A stretch of 64,000 bases of DNA. Source: Mesostigma viride (Eukaryota; Streptophyta; Mesostigmatophyceae; Mesostigmatales; Mesostigmataceae). The notes under the pieces were generated by a model that had not been told where the DNA came from, ran no database searches, and saw only the letters and a list, made by a program, of their open reading frames with translations. Shown here in pieces: positions 45,511 to 57,606 of this stretch. The DNA lies in assembly GCA_009746045.1 (NCBI GenBank), contig RPFO01000473.1, positions 83,335 to 147,334 on the forward strand, given 5' to 3'. Within the stretch, counting starts at the first letter, position 1, and each line of letters begins with the position of its first letter. A program made the translations under genes and the position numbers.

Positions 45511-47200
45511 AAGGTGCTCAAGGTGCATGGGATCATGCAAGACGTTGCCTACCCCATGCAAATGGAGCATAGTCGGCCACAACTTTTTTTGCTTTTTTGA
45601 CCCCCAAAAATGAAAAAAATCATAACTCCTAGACCACAACTCCAAATACCCTCAACCCAGGTGCTAGGAACATCTACACTTCGAGGGCTTTCAGAATATG
45701 CAATAATATCACTGGTTTATCAAGGCATTTGGATGATAGCTTCAGCCAAAGTTGGCCAAAAGACGATCGTTTCCGTGCAAGAAAAAGTATACCCCCCCAT
45801 TTTTCTCAGGGGGGGGTCAGAAACCTCAATACCAACATTGGACAATTTAGTTGGATAGTCCAATGGTCCTTTCCTTTGGTCAAACCACCCGGATATCCCA
45901 TTTGACATGTATAATGCACGCGTGTACACGTGTGGCTTACGCGCGCGCAAACAGCCAACTATGCCATGCCATACAATGAAGCAATATAATTGACCACAAT
46001 AGACTGCCAAACATGCTGGAATACAAATATGACGCCACCTTGCACTCACTGAACGGTATCGCCCAAAGAAATGCCACAAATGGTACAACATAATGGCTAA
46101 CACCCCTCCTTGAGCAGGCATGGAAGGCTGTTGCAATTACCACTAATGCATCCACCATAAGACATGCATGAACGTACGAGTTTCCATACAAACAACACGA
46201 AAACGCATTGCCGTACCTGCCTTGATTATGACCTGGCCGGGTTCCGCTGGCCGACATGCTCATACGTCACGGATACTAATGCTAGTGGCAGAGGCGGCCA
46301 CAGCTGCTCTATCCATCCTTCCGTCATCGTTACCATGTTGTTCATCTATGCAAAGATGACGTCTAACGCGTCCACATTCCCAGCAAATGGTGCCGCGGAC
46401 TTTCGCAAAACATTGGAAGGCCCAGGCAGACGGAAGCTACCAAGAAACCAAAAAGAAACCGGCGATACCAAAGGGGACGTCTCGTCTGATGGTGACGACC
46501 AAGACACAGGTAATAACCACTGCGTATTTTCCCAATTCCTTGAATCTGATCATTCTTGACGTACCAAAATAATGCATCGTCGTTCAGGGGTCATCATCTG
46601 ACCCATTTCAAGCAGCGGAACCCGAAATTTCCACCAAAATGGCGCGTTGACAGCCATATCTCGCTATGCGCGCGCTCAACGGTAAGAAATGTTAGCAAAT
46701 GTCACGTGACCACCAATAAAATGCACGAGGTATTTACTGGGCTATGGTGCAATTACCTGGCCAACCTTGGCATTTTCATTCGTGTCGGGTCTGCCCCCGT
46801 CCATCGGCAACATTTACGTTACGTCACTTACGTCGGAGGTCACGGATTTACGCGTTACAGTTACGTTACGTCGGGTACCATCCATTTGGATGGCATCGGC
46901 CGACCATGGGTTAAGGGCGCAAGCAAATGGCCACACTGAGCCATGGCGGATCGAATATGCCATCACATTAATGCCAATGTAAACAGCTAGATCAAGCTAT
47001 TAAGTGACGAAACAGAAGCCCTGATCAAGCAAGCTGTTTCTGGCCCCACCGTCTAGGTCATCTACATAGTTGCTCTACACGTGTAGTAAGCCAGCCATAA
47101 TTTCACTGCAAAAGGCTACACATTTCCATCACCATTCATATTCATCATCCTGAATGACTCGAGAACGCGGAAAACATTTAAACGACATGCTCGAGCTACC
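45510..47200. other. No supported gene
   Basis: Short frames only. A poly-T/poly-A-rich patch with CCCCCCCATTTTTCTCAGGG lies near 45795. No element boundary was recognised. Confidence 0.35.
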
Positions 47201-47203
47201 ATG

Positions 47204-47251
47204 GTCCGGATTCTCTTGATTTCTGGCCAGCGCTGCATGGTTGTCTCCTTG
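47204..47251 (-). repeat. Short dispersed element, variant copy
   Basis: The minus strand gives GGAGACAACCATGCAGCG, then CTGGCCAGAAATC and GAGAATCCGGAC. Relative to other copies it has CATGCAGCGCTGG in place of CAGCGCAGG. No clear direct repeats. Confidence 0.5.
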
Positions 47252-47266
47252 ATATTAAGTGACTAT

Positions 47267-48769
47267 ATATATAGTTAAATATGCTTCTGTGGTTTTGCGC
47301 TCACCCTCGCGTCGTTCACTGGCTCAGGGGCGCTCTTCCGTCTCAGGTCCGGCTGGCCGCCGAGGGCCACGACGAACGCATCCAGTCGGCCTTGGCGCAG
47401 CTGGTCCCGGGCCCCGACCTCCCGCCACATGCTATTCGCATTGCCTCCCTGCCTGCACGGATGGGTGGCTGCGGTCTGACTCGTGCCGCCCGGCTGGCCC
47501 CAGCAGCATTTTTGGGCTCCGTCGCTCAGTCGTGGGCGGAAAGCTGCCGGCTCCTGCCCCTTTTGGCAACGGCAGCGCCTGACCTCCTGGACCCCAGCAG
47601 CCCTTTGCCCTTCGTCACCGCCATCCAGGAGGCCTATGCTGAGATCCAGCAGGCCTGTTCTCCCGTCCGTGCCGCTCAGGCGGTACAGCGCCACCTCCCT
47701 CGCGGCACTCCCTCGGTCGCCTCCGTTCAATCTCCCGCCGCATTCCCTGCTCGCGTCATCGATAAACACCAGAAAACCTACGCGGGTATTCTGCACACGG
47801 CTGATTGGATTGCTCTTTTCGCGGACCTCAACGCCCAGGGACGTGCGTGGCTGTTCTCGCTTTCCTTGCGGAGTGTGGGCTCGGCGTACCTTCGTGCTCT
47901 TCCCATGGCCCCCCCATTCGCCTTGGCTCCCAGCCACTACTCGGTGGCGCTCCGGCACCAGCTATTTGCCCCGCAGCCTCTTGTTCCGGCCGGGCGGCCT
48001 TGTGGTAGCTGTGGGCAGCCGCTGGATCCCACGGGGACTCACTACCTTGCCTGCATGGGGGCCAACAGAATCAGAATTGGTATTTGTATTTGCACACTGT
48101 CCTCCTGACGGTGGTGCTCGCCATGATTCGGTCGGTTTTCCCCCACGCGAACATCCGGTCCGAGGATGCGGATGGCGCTGCCTTCTATTCCCCCAACCAC
48201 CGGCCTGACATCGTGGTGCTGGACTTTGAGGGGGGTGGCCGGCATCTGCTTATTGACGTTTCGGTGGCGCGGCCCTTGGCTCTTAGCCACGTGGCTGGGG
48301 CCTCCCTCACGGCAGGTTACACGGCGGACCGGGCGGAGCGGGCCAAGCTCCTGGCCTACGGCGACGTCGGGCACCATCGTGTGGTGCCCTTTGTCCTGGA
48401 GGAGTTTGGGGCCATGGGGCCCCTGACCTCCGCCTTCTTCAAGGAGTGTTGCCGGCTCCGGGAGGATCGGCTGGACCTGGAGGGCCAGCGGGCCCCATGG
48501 TCGGCGCGGACCTGGACGTCATATTGGCGTCAGCGCTTGTCGGTGGCGCTGACTCGGGCCATGGCTGACATCATGCTCCGCCGTACGCGGGCTGATTTTG
48601 CGGTGCAGCAGGGCTATTAGGTTCCTCCCGTTAGGCGTTTCCATTGGTCTTATCGTAGTATAGAGCTTTGACATGGCTCTGTATATAGGTTTATAGCTGG
48701 GCGTTTGCTTTGGTTTGAGTGATTTCACTCTGCTGTAAGTAATTATATTTTTAAGATATATAGTTAAAT
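47267..48769 (+). mobile_element. 5'-truncated non-LTR retrotransposon with 14-bp TSD
   Basis: The body at 47281-48755 is bounded by ATATATAGTTAAAT (47267-47280 and 48756-48769). It encodes a post-RT domain (ARMGGCGLTRAARLAPAAFL), a C-x2-C-x9-H-x3-C knuckle (CGSCGQPLDPTGTHYLAC) and, after a frameshift near 48070, NHRPDIVVLDFEGGGRHLLI followed by DVSVARP. The PD...D-V pattern resembles a restriction-like endonuclease, as in R2/R4-type elements. The clade is an inference. It inserted into the AT tail of a family-A 3' end. Confidence 0.65.
47281..48620 (+). pseudogene. Retrotransposon ORF C-terminal part with zinc knuckle and PD-D motif
   Basis: Two overlapping frames (to 48108 and from about 48085) together make one C-terminal coding region ending at TAG 48618-48620. 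The RT active site is absent because of 5' truncation. The frameshift lies between the zinc knuckle and the endonuclease-like motif. Inactive. Confidence 0.6.
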
Positions 48770-49244
48770 TATAACATAACTCCGCGTTGGGAGATCATGT
48801 AGCACATATTTCATTGCTAGGGGCATACCCAGCCAGGGTTCCCTATATAGTAGTATGAACGAGAATATGGCTGACGGCGGTATAATGGCTGACGGCGGGG
48901 CTCAGATTTTTTGCGTCTGAGCCCCAAATTCAGTAAGATCACTTGCATTCAATGCGCCTTTGTAAGACGCACTCGCAGGTATTATCGGTTACGGCTGAAA
49001 CGCAGTATCGAAAAAGTTATGCACGTGACAAGCATGCAGCTATATGATGACTCCAAAAGCCAAATGAGGTTTCCGGCTCCCAGCCCAACCGGCCACTCGC
49101 CATCGTCCTTTCCCAGCCACGTCTGGGCTCGCAAACCCATCGCCAGCAAACCCATCGCCCTGAAGCGCCTCACCAGAGCCCAAGAAACTCTGCCACGATC
49201 GCAAATGGAGCCATTTCCTCCCAAGCCACGGGTTCTTTTCTTTC

Positions 49245-49760
49245 CTTCACTGGCTGGCCCTGACGAAGGAAGAATGCGTGGAAATAGTCCAATTCTTAGC
49301 ACAGGAACGCGAGCTCTTTGGGCCCGGTGGGCCCCTCGATCTCCGACGAGCACCTGGAGAGGTTGATCACCCGGCCGGCCAGAGTGCAGCCATCGCCTCG
49401 CTATATCCTGTGCAGCTACTTCCAGCTCAATGAAGACGCCCTCACCGGTAAGCTCCGCACCCCAGCCTGGCCTGCGCAGCCGGCAGCCACATCGGCTCCC
49501 TCCGGCCTCTGCAAGAATGGCATCCGAGCAGTGCTGGAGGAGCACGTGACCTGGCCGCATTGGCCGAGAAGCTGACCTTGCTGAACACGACGCTCAACAC
49601 AGTGGAGGCGCGGGTCTAACTTCAATGTGGAAACCAAGCTAGTCACACGGTACACAACCAGCCATAGCCTTAGGCCTTAGCTTAGTTAGCCCTTGTACAG
49701 CCATGCTACGTCCTGGCTATGATCAGATTACTTGCCCACGCTCCTTGTAATTGATATGAA
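49245..49760 (+). pseudogene. Probable ORF1-type fragment plus shared 3' UTR repeat
   Basis: Protein-like pieces are LALTKEECVEIVQFLAQERE, SDEHLERLITRPARVQPSPR and YILCSYFQLNEDAL. After a break comes a coiled coil, LAALAEKLTLLNTTLNTVEA, with stop near 49618. The following 100 bp (49645-49745) match 6205-6300 inverted, as after the ORF1-like gene at 6411. An alternative is an exon of an unknown gene, since GGTAAGCT follows LNEDALT. Confidence 0.35.
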
Positions 49761-49769
49761 GTGCTCAAG

Positions 49770-50500
49770 ACAACTAATAATGCCTGGACGCATGGCGATC
49801 CAACGCCGTTGAAGAACTATGGTAGCTATTCTGATCAGGCACTCCGCAAGGGCGTCCCCAACATCTACTGCTCCAATTTTGGTACTTTTGAAATTCCATG
49901 CCTGGAGCGCAAAGTTTGCAATATATGTGCCGTTTGTAGCTCTAGCTCTATAATAACCTGACCAACCCCGCATTCCTCAAAGTAGCACTTGTTGCCTATT
50001 CTCATTATGCGAATCACATGATTAGGATGTGCTTCATGATTGCTATTGCTCGAGATTCAATTAAGAATGATTGACATCAATAAATGATGAACCAAATAAA
50101 CCAAATTAGGCCACTTGACAAGTTCATGATCCATTTAAATTGTACAATTAAGCGATTAATTAATTCATAAATCATACATTACATGGGATACCCCCGTCGA
50201 CGAGCTAGTGGTACGTACAATGAAACATTTGAGTTTGTAACATGTCTCCATGGATATATACATGTATGCTGGACCTCGCGCATCTCAGCCCTCTAAGAAA
50301 TGTTATTTGAACTCAGGTCTAGATCTAAATATATACATGATCTGGATAATATTATACACTTCCTTAAAAGAGCATGAATCGAGCTTTACAATTCAGGACA
50401 AGGAACTCGTTTGCAAATCACGGCTGAAAGGCAAGTGCTCACAACGAAGCACGTGCTCTCAAGGCTGTCCACCTCGTCCAACCAAGCCCGGGCGAGCTGG
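49770..50500. other. No supported gene
   Basis: AT-rich flank 3' of the transposase gene, without an obvious terminal inverted repeat. Confidence 0.35.
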
Positions 50501-50501
50501 C

Positions 50502-53500
50502 CTACTCAACAGGTCTCTTCTTGGCCAAGTTCGTGAGCCGTTTCTCGACGTCTGTCGGAATGGTCAAGATGGCCTGGCGATTGTTAGCTGGGTTGACAAC
50601 AATGGTGTGTTCGAACCCCGCGTCCATGCACAGGTAGCAATTGACCAAGTTTGGCTGTTCAGCTTGCGCATCGGCGTCCATTTTGAACATCGTCGCCATA
50701 CCCGGAAATCTGTCCCAGTAGCGCACCCCCACCACCCATTGTCCCTTACGGAACAACTCCCTATCGACCTTGCCGTTTCTGTCGGCCACTCGCCTCACGA
50801 AAGTAGCGGCCACCTGATAAGGCTCCTGCAAGACTTCCGCTAGCCAATATGGATGATCTGGATCGTGGGACTCATCACCAGAGTAGGACTCGACGGCAAA
50901 AATGTCTCGCAGCTTCAGTCTCCTTCCCATCATCGTCCTCTCTGCCTGTAGTCTGTTCAGTCGCGTCCCTGCGTGCCCCCCTTGTCCGTTTGGGTTCCTT
51001 TGCACTGGCTCCCCCAGTTTGTGGAGCTTCATCCGAGCACCTCCCACATTCCAGCCGTCCATGTCGGTCCACTCCTTTCGACAATCCCACCACCTTTCCT
51101 CGGCGCACGCACCGCCACAATAGCAGGAATACTGGCGCAGCATTAAGCGCGTCACATTCGACTTGTCCATGCGCCACCAGTGCGCCTTCTTCACTCCTTT
51201 GATTTCGCCGCGCCCTGGGCTGTAAGGAAGCACCTGCGCGTCGAAGACAAGATTTGCACAAGGGAAAGTTGAAGTTACGAGACCATCGAGCTAGTTGTGT
51301 TTTATTAAGCACTCCTGATCGCCAGGACTCCAAGAACGCCCTAGAAACGACGGCCGGCGTAACTATTCCCTGAACGAGGACTGTACACTTAATTACCTCG
51401 GGGAACTCGAAGAAGTTACGCCTGGTCGTTGTGGTCCCGCCCACCGCCCCCGACGCCAGATTCTCCACCAACTGGGCGGCCGTCTGTTTGTCCTGGTTCT
51501 CTTCCCTGATGTGCCACCTCCTCAACATGCACTTCACAGTCCCACCAGCTCCATCCACCTCCCCCTTTCCGTGCTGCTCCCCAAAGTAATTCCACTCAAA
51601 TGACTCCAGGTGCGGATCCTCCGTCAGCAGCCGGGCCACTTCCGCGATCACATTCCTTGACTTGAACTGCATGGAGCAATTGTCCGACCACCCAATGAAG
51701 CGCTTCACCTCTACCCCTTCTGACCGTAGTGTCGCCAGGATTTTGAGGATAGCAAAACGGAGGGCCCGCCCGTCCCTTTTCATTCCGCCCTGTCCGATGA
51801 AGTGAAACTCCCTTCTCACGACCTTTCCCGACGCTGGATCCAAGTAGCGCACGATCCAGGGCATAAGGACGAATGTGACTGGATGCCAATACTGTGCTTG
51901 GAGATTGTGATAGGTGTAAGACTGGTAGTTCTCGGCGTAATCTGTGTGGCATACAAGGTCCCCCACCCGCATCCTTGAGAGACATTCCTTGGAGGCGTCC
52001 GCTTGCCACCACGCGTTGAAGCAATGCTGGATGAAGTCCGGCCACTTGTCCACAATTGCCTCCTTTAGCTCCGTTGGTGTGGACTTGACGTCGACTTGCG
52101 TCAATCGCTGCCCACCAGCCTTTGCGATCTCGTCACAGTCGTCCTGCATATGCGCAGTGTGCACATACAGAAAAGACATCAACTTCGACCCACCAATGAC
52201 CTGTAGAAAGAAAAAAGACAGGACCTCAGGAAAAATTGAAAAAGAAACGCCTTGGGGCGCAACCACTCCACTAAAAATTACCTCTGGCCCAAGAACTTCA
52301 GGAAACATTGCAAAAGAAACGCCTTGGGGCGCAACCACTCCACTAAAAATTACCTCTGGCCCAAGAACCGCACCCGGCGGCACATCCTGCATCTCGTATC
52401 TGGTCCATGAAATCAGGTGGTTGGAAGCCTCCTCCCGTTCGCATAACATGAAGTTCCGAATTCCACACTTGGGAGCCAGGCAAGTGCCCAACACACAAGC
52501 CTTACGCCGGATCGAGCAAACCCCCAACTCCTCGCCCAGGTCATGATCGGGCACCCCTTCCTCGTCGTCCAGCACCCTCCCATGCATGGGCAGATCCTCA
52601 AGTTCGCCCTGAAAAGGCTGAACCTGCGGCCGCGACGACCCCACAGACGACCTCGAACCTCCCCCCTCCCTCATCCCCTCCACCTCACAAGTAAACTTGT
52701 TCACCCACTCTGTCGTGTGAGTGGCTTTGAAAATGGAACATGTGGGCACGGACGACCCCACGTCGAGCTGGCTACCATGATCGCACGCGTGGCATTCAGG
52801 TCCGCACTCGCATCTGGCATGAAAAGTTGCACGAAATTTGGCCAACCCCCCAACCATGGACTGCATGGTAGTGTGGTGCTGGCATGCGCACAAGTTCCGC
52901 ATTTTCCACCGCCCCTTGACGCATGCGGGCATATGCTTGCAAAAAGTAGTGTATCCCACATGAACTGTGCTCTTCTGATTCGTGCGTAGCATTGACATCC
53001 CTGCCTCCGTCTCCAAAATCACCTGATTTCCCCCCCTCACACCCTCCTCTCCCTCCCCCCCCCCCTCCCTACTGTCCATCCGCCGCGGTGGCTTCAACTC
53101 CGGATGGCGGGAAATGAACACTTCGTAAATCTTCGACTTGGAGACAGTATAGTAGCGCGCACCCTCCGAAAACGCTAGTGTATGTTTGTAATCCTTTCTG
53201 GTCCATTCACAATGAACATCCTTCATGTTCGGAGACGCCCGCGTCAAGTTATCATCCCTCCAGCACGCTTGTATCAGGGCAATGACTTCCGTCGGAAGCT
53301 CGTCTTTCCTCCTCCTCCTCTCTGGCGCACTCATCAAAAGGTCGTCCTCCCCTTCTTCCATTCCATCCCTGTGACCCCGAACAGTTGCGACAAAGCGCCT
53401 GTCAATCCCGAACGCGCGCTCCACAATCCTGTCCGGGACGCCCTCCATTGCCTTCGTAACAAGTCCACACAAGGCCCACCTAAGCCCACGATCCTTCTCA

Positions 53501-53850
53501 GATGTTCCCAAGTCGCCAAAAGCCTTCTTGATGTTATCCCGAAGAGATTCCGCCCAATTTTCAGGAAGCCCGCCGTCACAGTTCTTCCTCTTCTTAATGC
53601 CGTTGCTCTCCGCCACCATGGCATTTAGTCTTGAAGCTGCGCAAGACAGAACCTCCGCGCTCATCTCTGGCGTCCTGTGGTTGTTTGCTTTCACGCGTTC
53701 CGCCATGATAGGAAAGATGTCATTGGCAATTTTGTACCCCTTGTTCTCGATGTACTTGTCGCTCCAGAGACCGCGAAGTGCAGGCTCCCGGTCGTCATTG
53801 GACAAGGGACGCGAACCGTCGGAAACGGCCCCCCGCCCCGATCGCGCCAT
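50502..53850 (-). CDS. DDE-type transposase-like protein, three exons, 1010 aa
   Basis: Exons: 52354-53850, 51397-52200 and 50502-51233. Both introns (153 and 163 bp) are GT-AG and phase 0; both remain partly open, which masks the splicing. Motifs: Cys/His-rich segment RNLCACQHH...CECGPECHACDH in exon 1; CHTDYAENYQ (Asp586), GWSDNCSMQFKSR (Asp672) and GEQHGKGEVDGAGGTVK (Glu713/Asp715) in exon 2; RQYSCYCGGAC and HPYWLAEVL in exon 3. The D...SD...HGKGxVDGxGG pattern is known from widespread uncharacterised transposase-like proteins of eukaryotes; D-D-E chemistry is inferred. All motifs are intact and no stop interrupts the model, so it may be a recent copy. The start is the first ATG in frame. 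The superfamily was not assigned. Confidence 0.7.
51234..51396 (-). other. Transposase intron 2 carrying the GGCCGGCG motif
   Basis: Donor GAG then GTAATT, acceptor GACGCGCAG. It contains AGTTACGCCGGCCGTCGTT, the motif repeated upstream of the gene, in the same orientation. Confidence 0.6.
52201..52353 (-). other. Transposase intron 1 with 72-bp tandem duplication
   Basis: Donor GAG then GTAATT, acceptor TTTCTTTCTACAG. The intron and exon edge repeat a 72-bp block, giving a second donor about 72 bp downstream. Both reading choices stay in frame (24 extra residues). Confidence 0.6.
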
Positions 53851-53986
53851 CAGACTTTGGTCAGACGGCAGCTGATTTTTTTCGCCTCTTAATCCCGCGG
53901 CACCGAAAGCCCTGAGGATGAGTAATGATAAATAATCACCATTAAAGACACGACGAAAACGATGGGCATCAAACAAGAACGACAAG

Positions 53987-54570
53987 CGTCATTAATAACG
54001 CCGGCCGGCGCAACTGGATACATGTAAACCATACAAAAGTGATTTTATGAAACACATACAGTTTGTCATTAATAACGACGGCCGGCGTAACTCGGGCGCA
54101 ATTAAAAACCATTAAGAAGCAACTCAGGATATGCAGGCAGAAATCCTTCAGGTGTAAAAAAGATGTACAAACACACTTTTGGTAATGGGGCCTGATTGCG
54201 CAACTGCAAGATACCATTGGAAACGCCGGCCGGCGCAACTGGATGCATGTACATAAACCATACAAAAGTGATTTGCACAAAACCCCTACAATTTGTCATG
54301 AGTAACGACGGCCGGCGTAACTCGGTTGCATTTGAAAACCACAAAGAAGCAACTCAGGTAGTGAAGGCGGAAATCCCAGAGGTGATAAAATGTTTACCAA
54401 CACAAAATGTTGATAAGCGTGCAAGCTTTTGCAAGTGCGCGCAAGATACCATTGGAAACGCCGGCCGGCGCAACTGGAACACCAAAACAAAAAACTTGAT
54501 TTGCACGAAACCCATTCAGTTCGTCATGGATAACGACGGCCGGCGCAACTTCATGGCACTCACCACTTTC
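53987..54570 (-). repeat. Three subterminal-type repeats upstream of the transposase gene
   Basis: Units start near 53987, 54211 and 54448. Each has an AACGCCGGCCGGCGCAACTGG site, then about 70 bp later AACGACGGCCGGCG[TC]AACT. Paired GC-rich sites in an AT-richer context suit transposase-binding subterminal repeats (inference). Confidence 0.55.
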
Positions 54571-54649
54571 ACCAAATGCCATGTCGCCATTATATTGAGG
54601 AAAGCGAAGTATGCCCACTTGAAGCTGTGGTCTGCAGAACATTGACACA

Positions 54650-56850
54650 AAATATGCATGGTATTTCAAGCAATGAATGCTATGTGTCAGGCATCAATGT
54701 CTTTATTGTATCCAAATGTGGTTAGGACGGAGGTTTACATTGGTTGCTATTTTAAGACAATGGCGTATAACCAAACATTGCACACACTCAAGAGTGTACT
54801 TATGCTGAACTGGAAAGGAACATTAAACCCCAATAAGGTAGATATTTTTCTTTTACATTTTAATTTTTTATATACTACTTTATATAATATTATATATATA
54901 TTATATTATGCTATATTATGTTATATGAAATAACATTAAAATTAACATAAAATTAAAATTATATATTAATTATAGTATATTATATAATTTATATTATATA
55001 TTATATTCACGATGCTCTGTGTATTAATGACATATCAGACACACCTACATCACATCGCCTTGATGTTTCCGTTGTATGGGTCCGGTCGGGCGTTGGTAGC
55101 TGGTCGACAACAATTCTACATTTCCTAAAAAAAAATGCGACCGTGCCTACATTCGAAGGCGCGCTGTGGCTGACCTGAACTATCGGTGAACACCTCGGCG
55201 TCACTTGACCGGCCTAGGTTGACATTTCGGCAGAGTAACGCTGCTTAAAGGATCCTTGCGTAGTTCGCGCGATTTGGCTCTTTATATATGTTTTTGGAGA
55301 CGACGAGCAAGCATCCGATTGGTCAGCCAATTCCTGTCCAGTCCTCGGACAGTGTCCAATCCGGTGCTTGGGATCCAGAAAACGTGCTCGAGCCTGGCCA
55401 CTCTGTCGCGGGCGCCGCGCTAGTGGCGTCGCGCCCAAACCTGACCAGGCCATAGGAAAGGGCGGGGGCGAATGCAAGAATTATTGTTATATCCTGACCT
55501 GTCCTGGGGAAGGTCCGGGGCGAATGCAAGAATTAATATACCTGCGTATGCAACCAACACGGCCGATCCACATACATAATCCGACTGAGCTGGACGGTAC
55601 GGACCAAATTTCGGTGCAAATTGAGGCCCAAAAGCTATGTCGGCATGGTGCGCGCACCCCTTGCGGTAGGGGCCATGGCGACTGCCTTTAGACGAAACGT
55701 GACAAATCTGGCACGCGGAAAGCAGAAATGCTCGATTGTTGGAGAAAATTAGTTACTGATTCTAATTTATGGCGGGATGGTTGCGATCTATAATGTCGCG
55801 GGCTTTTTTTCTTTGCCATCGGCAGGGGGGGTCCGGCCTGAATTTCTGTCGGGATGAATAAAGTATATTGGATGCCTGCCGGGTTGATTGTCGATTGTTG
55901 CCAGTTTTGATGGTCGTAAGGAAAGCTAGTTTAATGATGTTTCTAAAGCCGTAAAAATTCCCGCTGCTATCTTTACCTTTCCCGTCATTTTGCGGTAAGA
56001 TAACATTAGCCCTGCGCGATGCGTACTGCCCAACCACTCCATGAAAGGGTGGACTTTCTTGTGCGCCTGGGCACGAATAAATGCCCGTTATGGTACGTTC
56101 TTGTGTTAAACGTCTTAAGCTTGCGTTTTCCTGCTTTCTTACCTCGTTGAGCGTAAGCTTTTTGCCTTCTTTCCGGCCAGATGCAGCCAGAAAGTTGCGG
56201 GTCCTGGCGCTGCATCGCTGGATTCCTGGGTGTCTTTTAGCTAGTTAATCGTCTGTGACGTGGCTGGCTTTCTGCAGCGCGTGGCCCGCAACCTGTCGGG
56301 AAGGTGTAATGCTTTTATTTCCATGCTTCTCTGAAATTTCTTTTGCTTTATAGACAGTTGTGTTCGAGGAAATTCACGCGGTCTTCCTAAGCAGCGGCAT
56401 CATTTTCCCCAGACACTGACGAGCTGGCACCTGTCTCCTAAAGAGAGCGGCTCGTGCTTGTTAGAAAGGAGGCAGTGTGCATTTTGCGGGACACAATGCT
56501 TTGGTGGCACATGCGTCAGGTAGGCTGTTCCAATGGTCTCTTCACCTTTCCCACTGAGTAAATGTTAGCATTTGTCATGCTAACCAGAGCAGCTAGCCAC
56601 AGGTTGGCTGGATAAAAAGTCAGCTTATTTTCTCTTTATATACTGCGTGTGTGGTCCTCCACGTGTCCGGCTTGTTGGGCATTTTGGAAGAGGGTTTATA
56701 ATGTGTTGTTGGGTGGAACAACTTGGTTGTTGGCACAAAATCACACATTATTAGCCTGAGATAGGCATGACATATGCTGCTCAGGCGTGTCGTCCTACCA
56801 GCCTTGTTGTTAAGGGTAGACTCACAAGGCTGGCTGTGCCGATGGAGGGG
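54650..56850. other. Unassigned, AT-rich patch at 54880-55015
   Basis: TATA/ATTA-rich DNA, then short frames. GGGCGAATGCAAGAATTA occurs twice (about 55466 and 55524). No gene is recognised. Confidence 0.35.
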
Positions 56851-56862
56851 TGGGGCGTGCTA

Positions 56863-57345
56863 GCCCCCCCCCACACCCACGCATGCATGCTAGCCCACCC
56901 CCACACCCACGCATGCATGCTAGCCCCCCCACACACCCACGCATGCATGCTAGCCCCCCCCACACCCACGCATGCATGCTAGCCCACACTCACACCCACG
57001 CATGCATGCTAGCCCACCCCCACACCCACGCATGCATGCTAGCCCCCCCCACACCCACGCATGCATGCCAGCCCCCCCCACACCCACGCATGCATGACAG
57101 CCCCCCCACACACCCACGCATGCATGCTAGCCCCCCACACACACCCACGCATGCATGCCAGCCCCCATACACACCCACGCATGCATGCCAGCCCCCCCCA
57201 CACCCACGCATGCATGCTAGCCCCCCACACACACCCACGCATGCATGCCAGCCCCCCACACACCCACGCATGCAGGCTAGCCCCCCCCACACCCACGCAT
57301 GCATGCCAGCCCACCCCCACACCCACGCGTGCATGCCAGCCCACC
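56863..57345. repeat. 30-bp minisatellite, about 16 units
   Basis: Unit ACACCCACGCATGCATGC then TAGCCCCCC, with CAGCC variants and changes in C-run length. Frames with HPRMHASPP repeats are artefacts. Confidence 0.93.
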
Positions 57346-57606
57346 CCTAGCTTGAGCGTGCTTGTAAAGTTTTTGCATGGTTTATTAAAATGAGTGGAAT
57401 ATGTATTTATTGCATTAAATGTTAATTTTATCATGAATGAAAATGGTCAACATTGCCGAAGTGCCCCTAAATTGCTCAATATTGTGTGCTCAAGAATTCA
57501 ATGAGGATTGTCATCATGGAAACCCGCACAAATTCACGATTCCGGGCATGCATGTGAAAGTATCAAGAACAATTTTCAATTAAGAATGGTATCTCATTGT
57601 TCCATG

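Noticed and set aside
50875-51396. C-terminal part of the unspliced 1036-codon transposase frame
   Set aside because: It reads through intron 2 and then out of frame across exon 3; splicing to 51233 restores a protein-like C-terminus with Cys motifs.
54196-54645. 149-codon plus-strand frame with NDGRRN repeats
   Set aside because: It follows the GGCCGGCG subterminal repeats; the periodicity is that of the DNA repeat.
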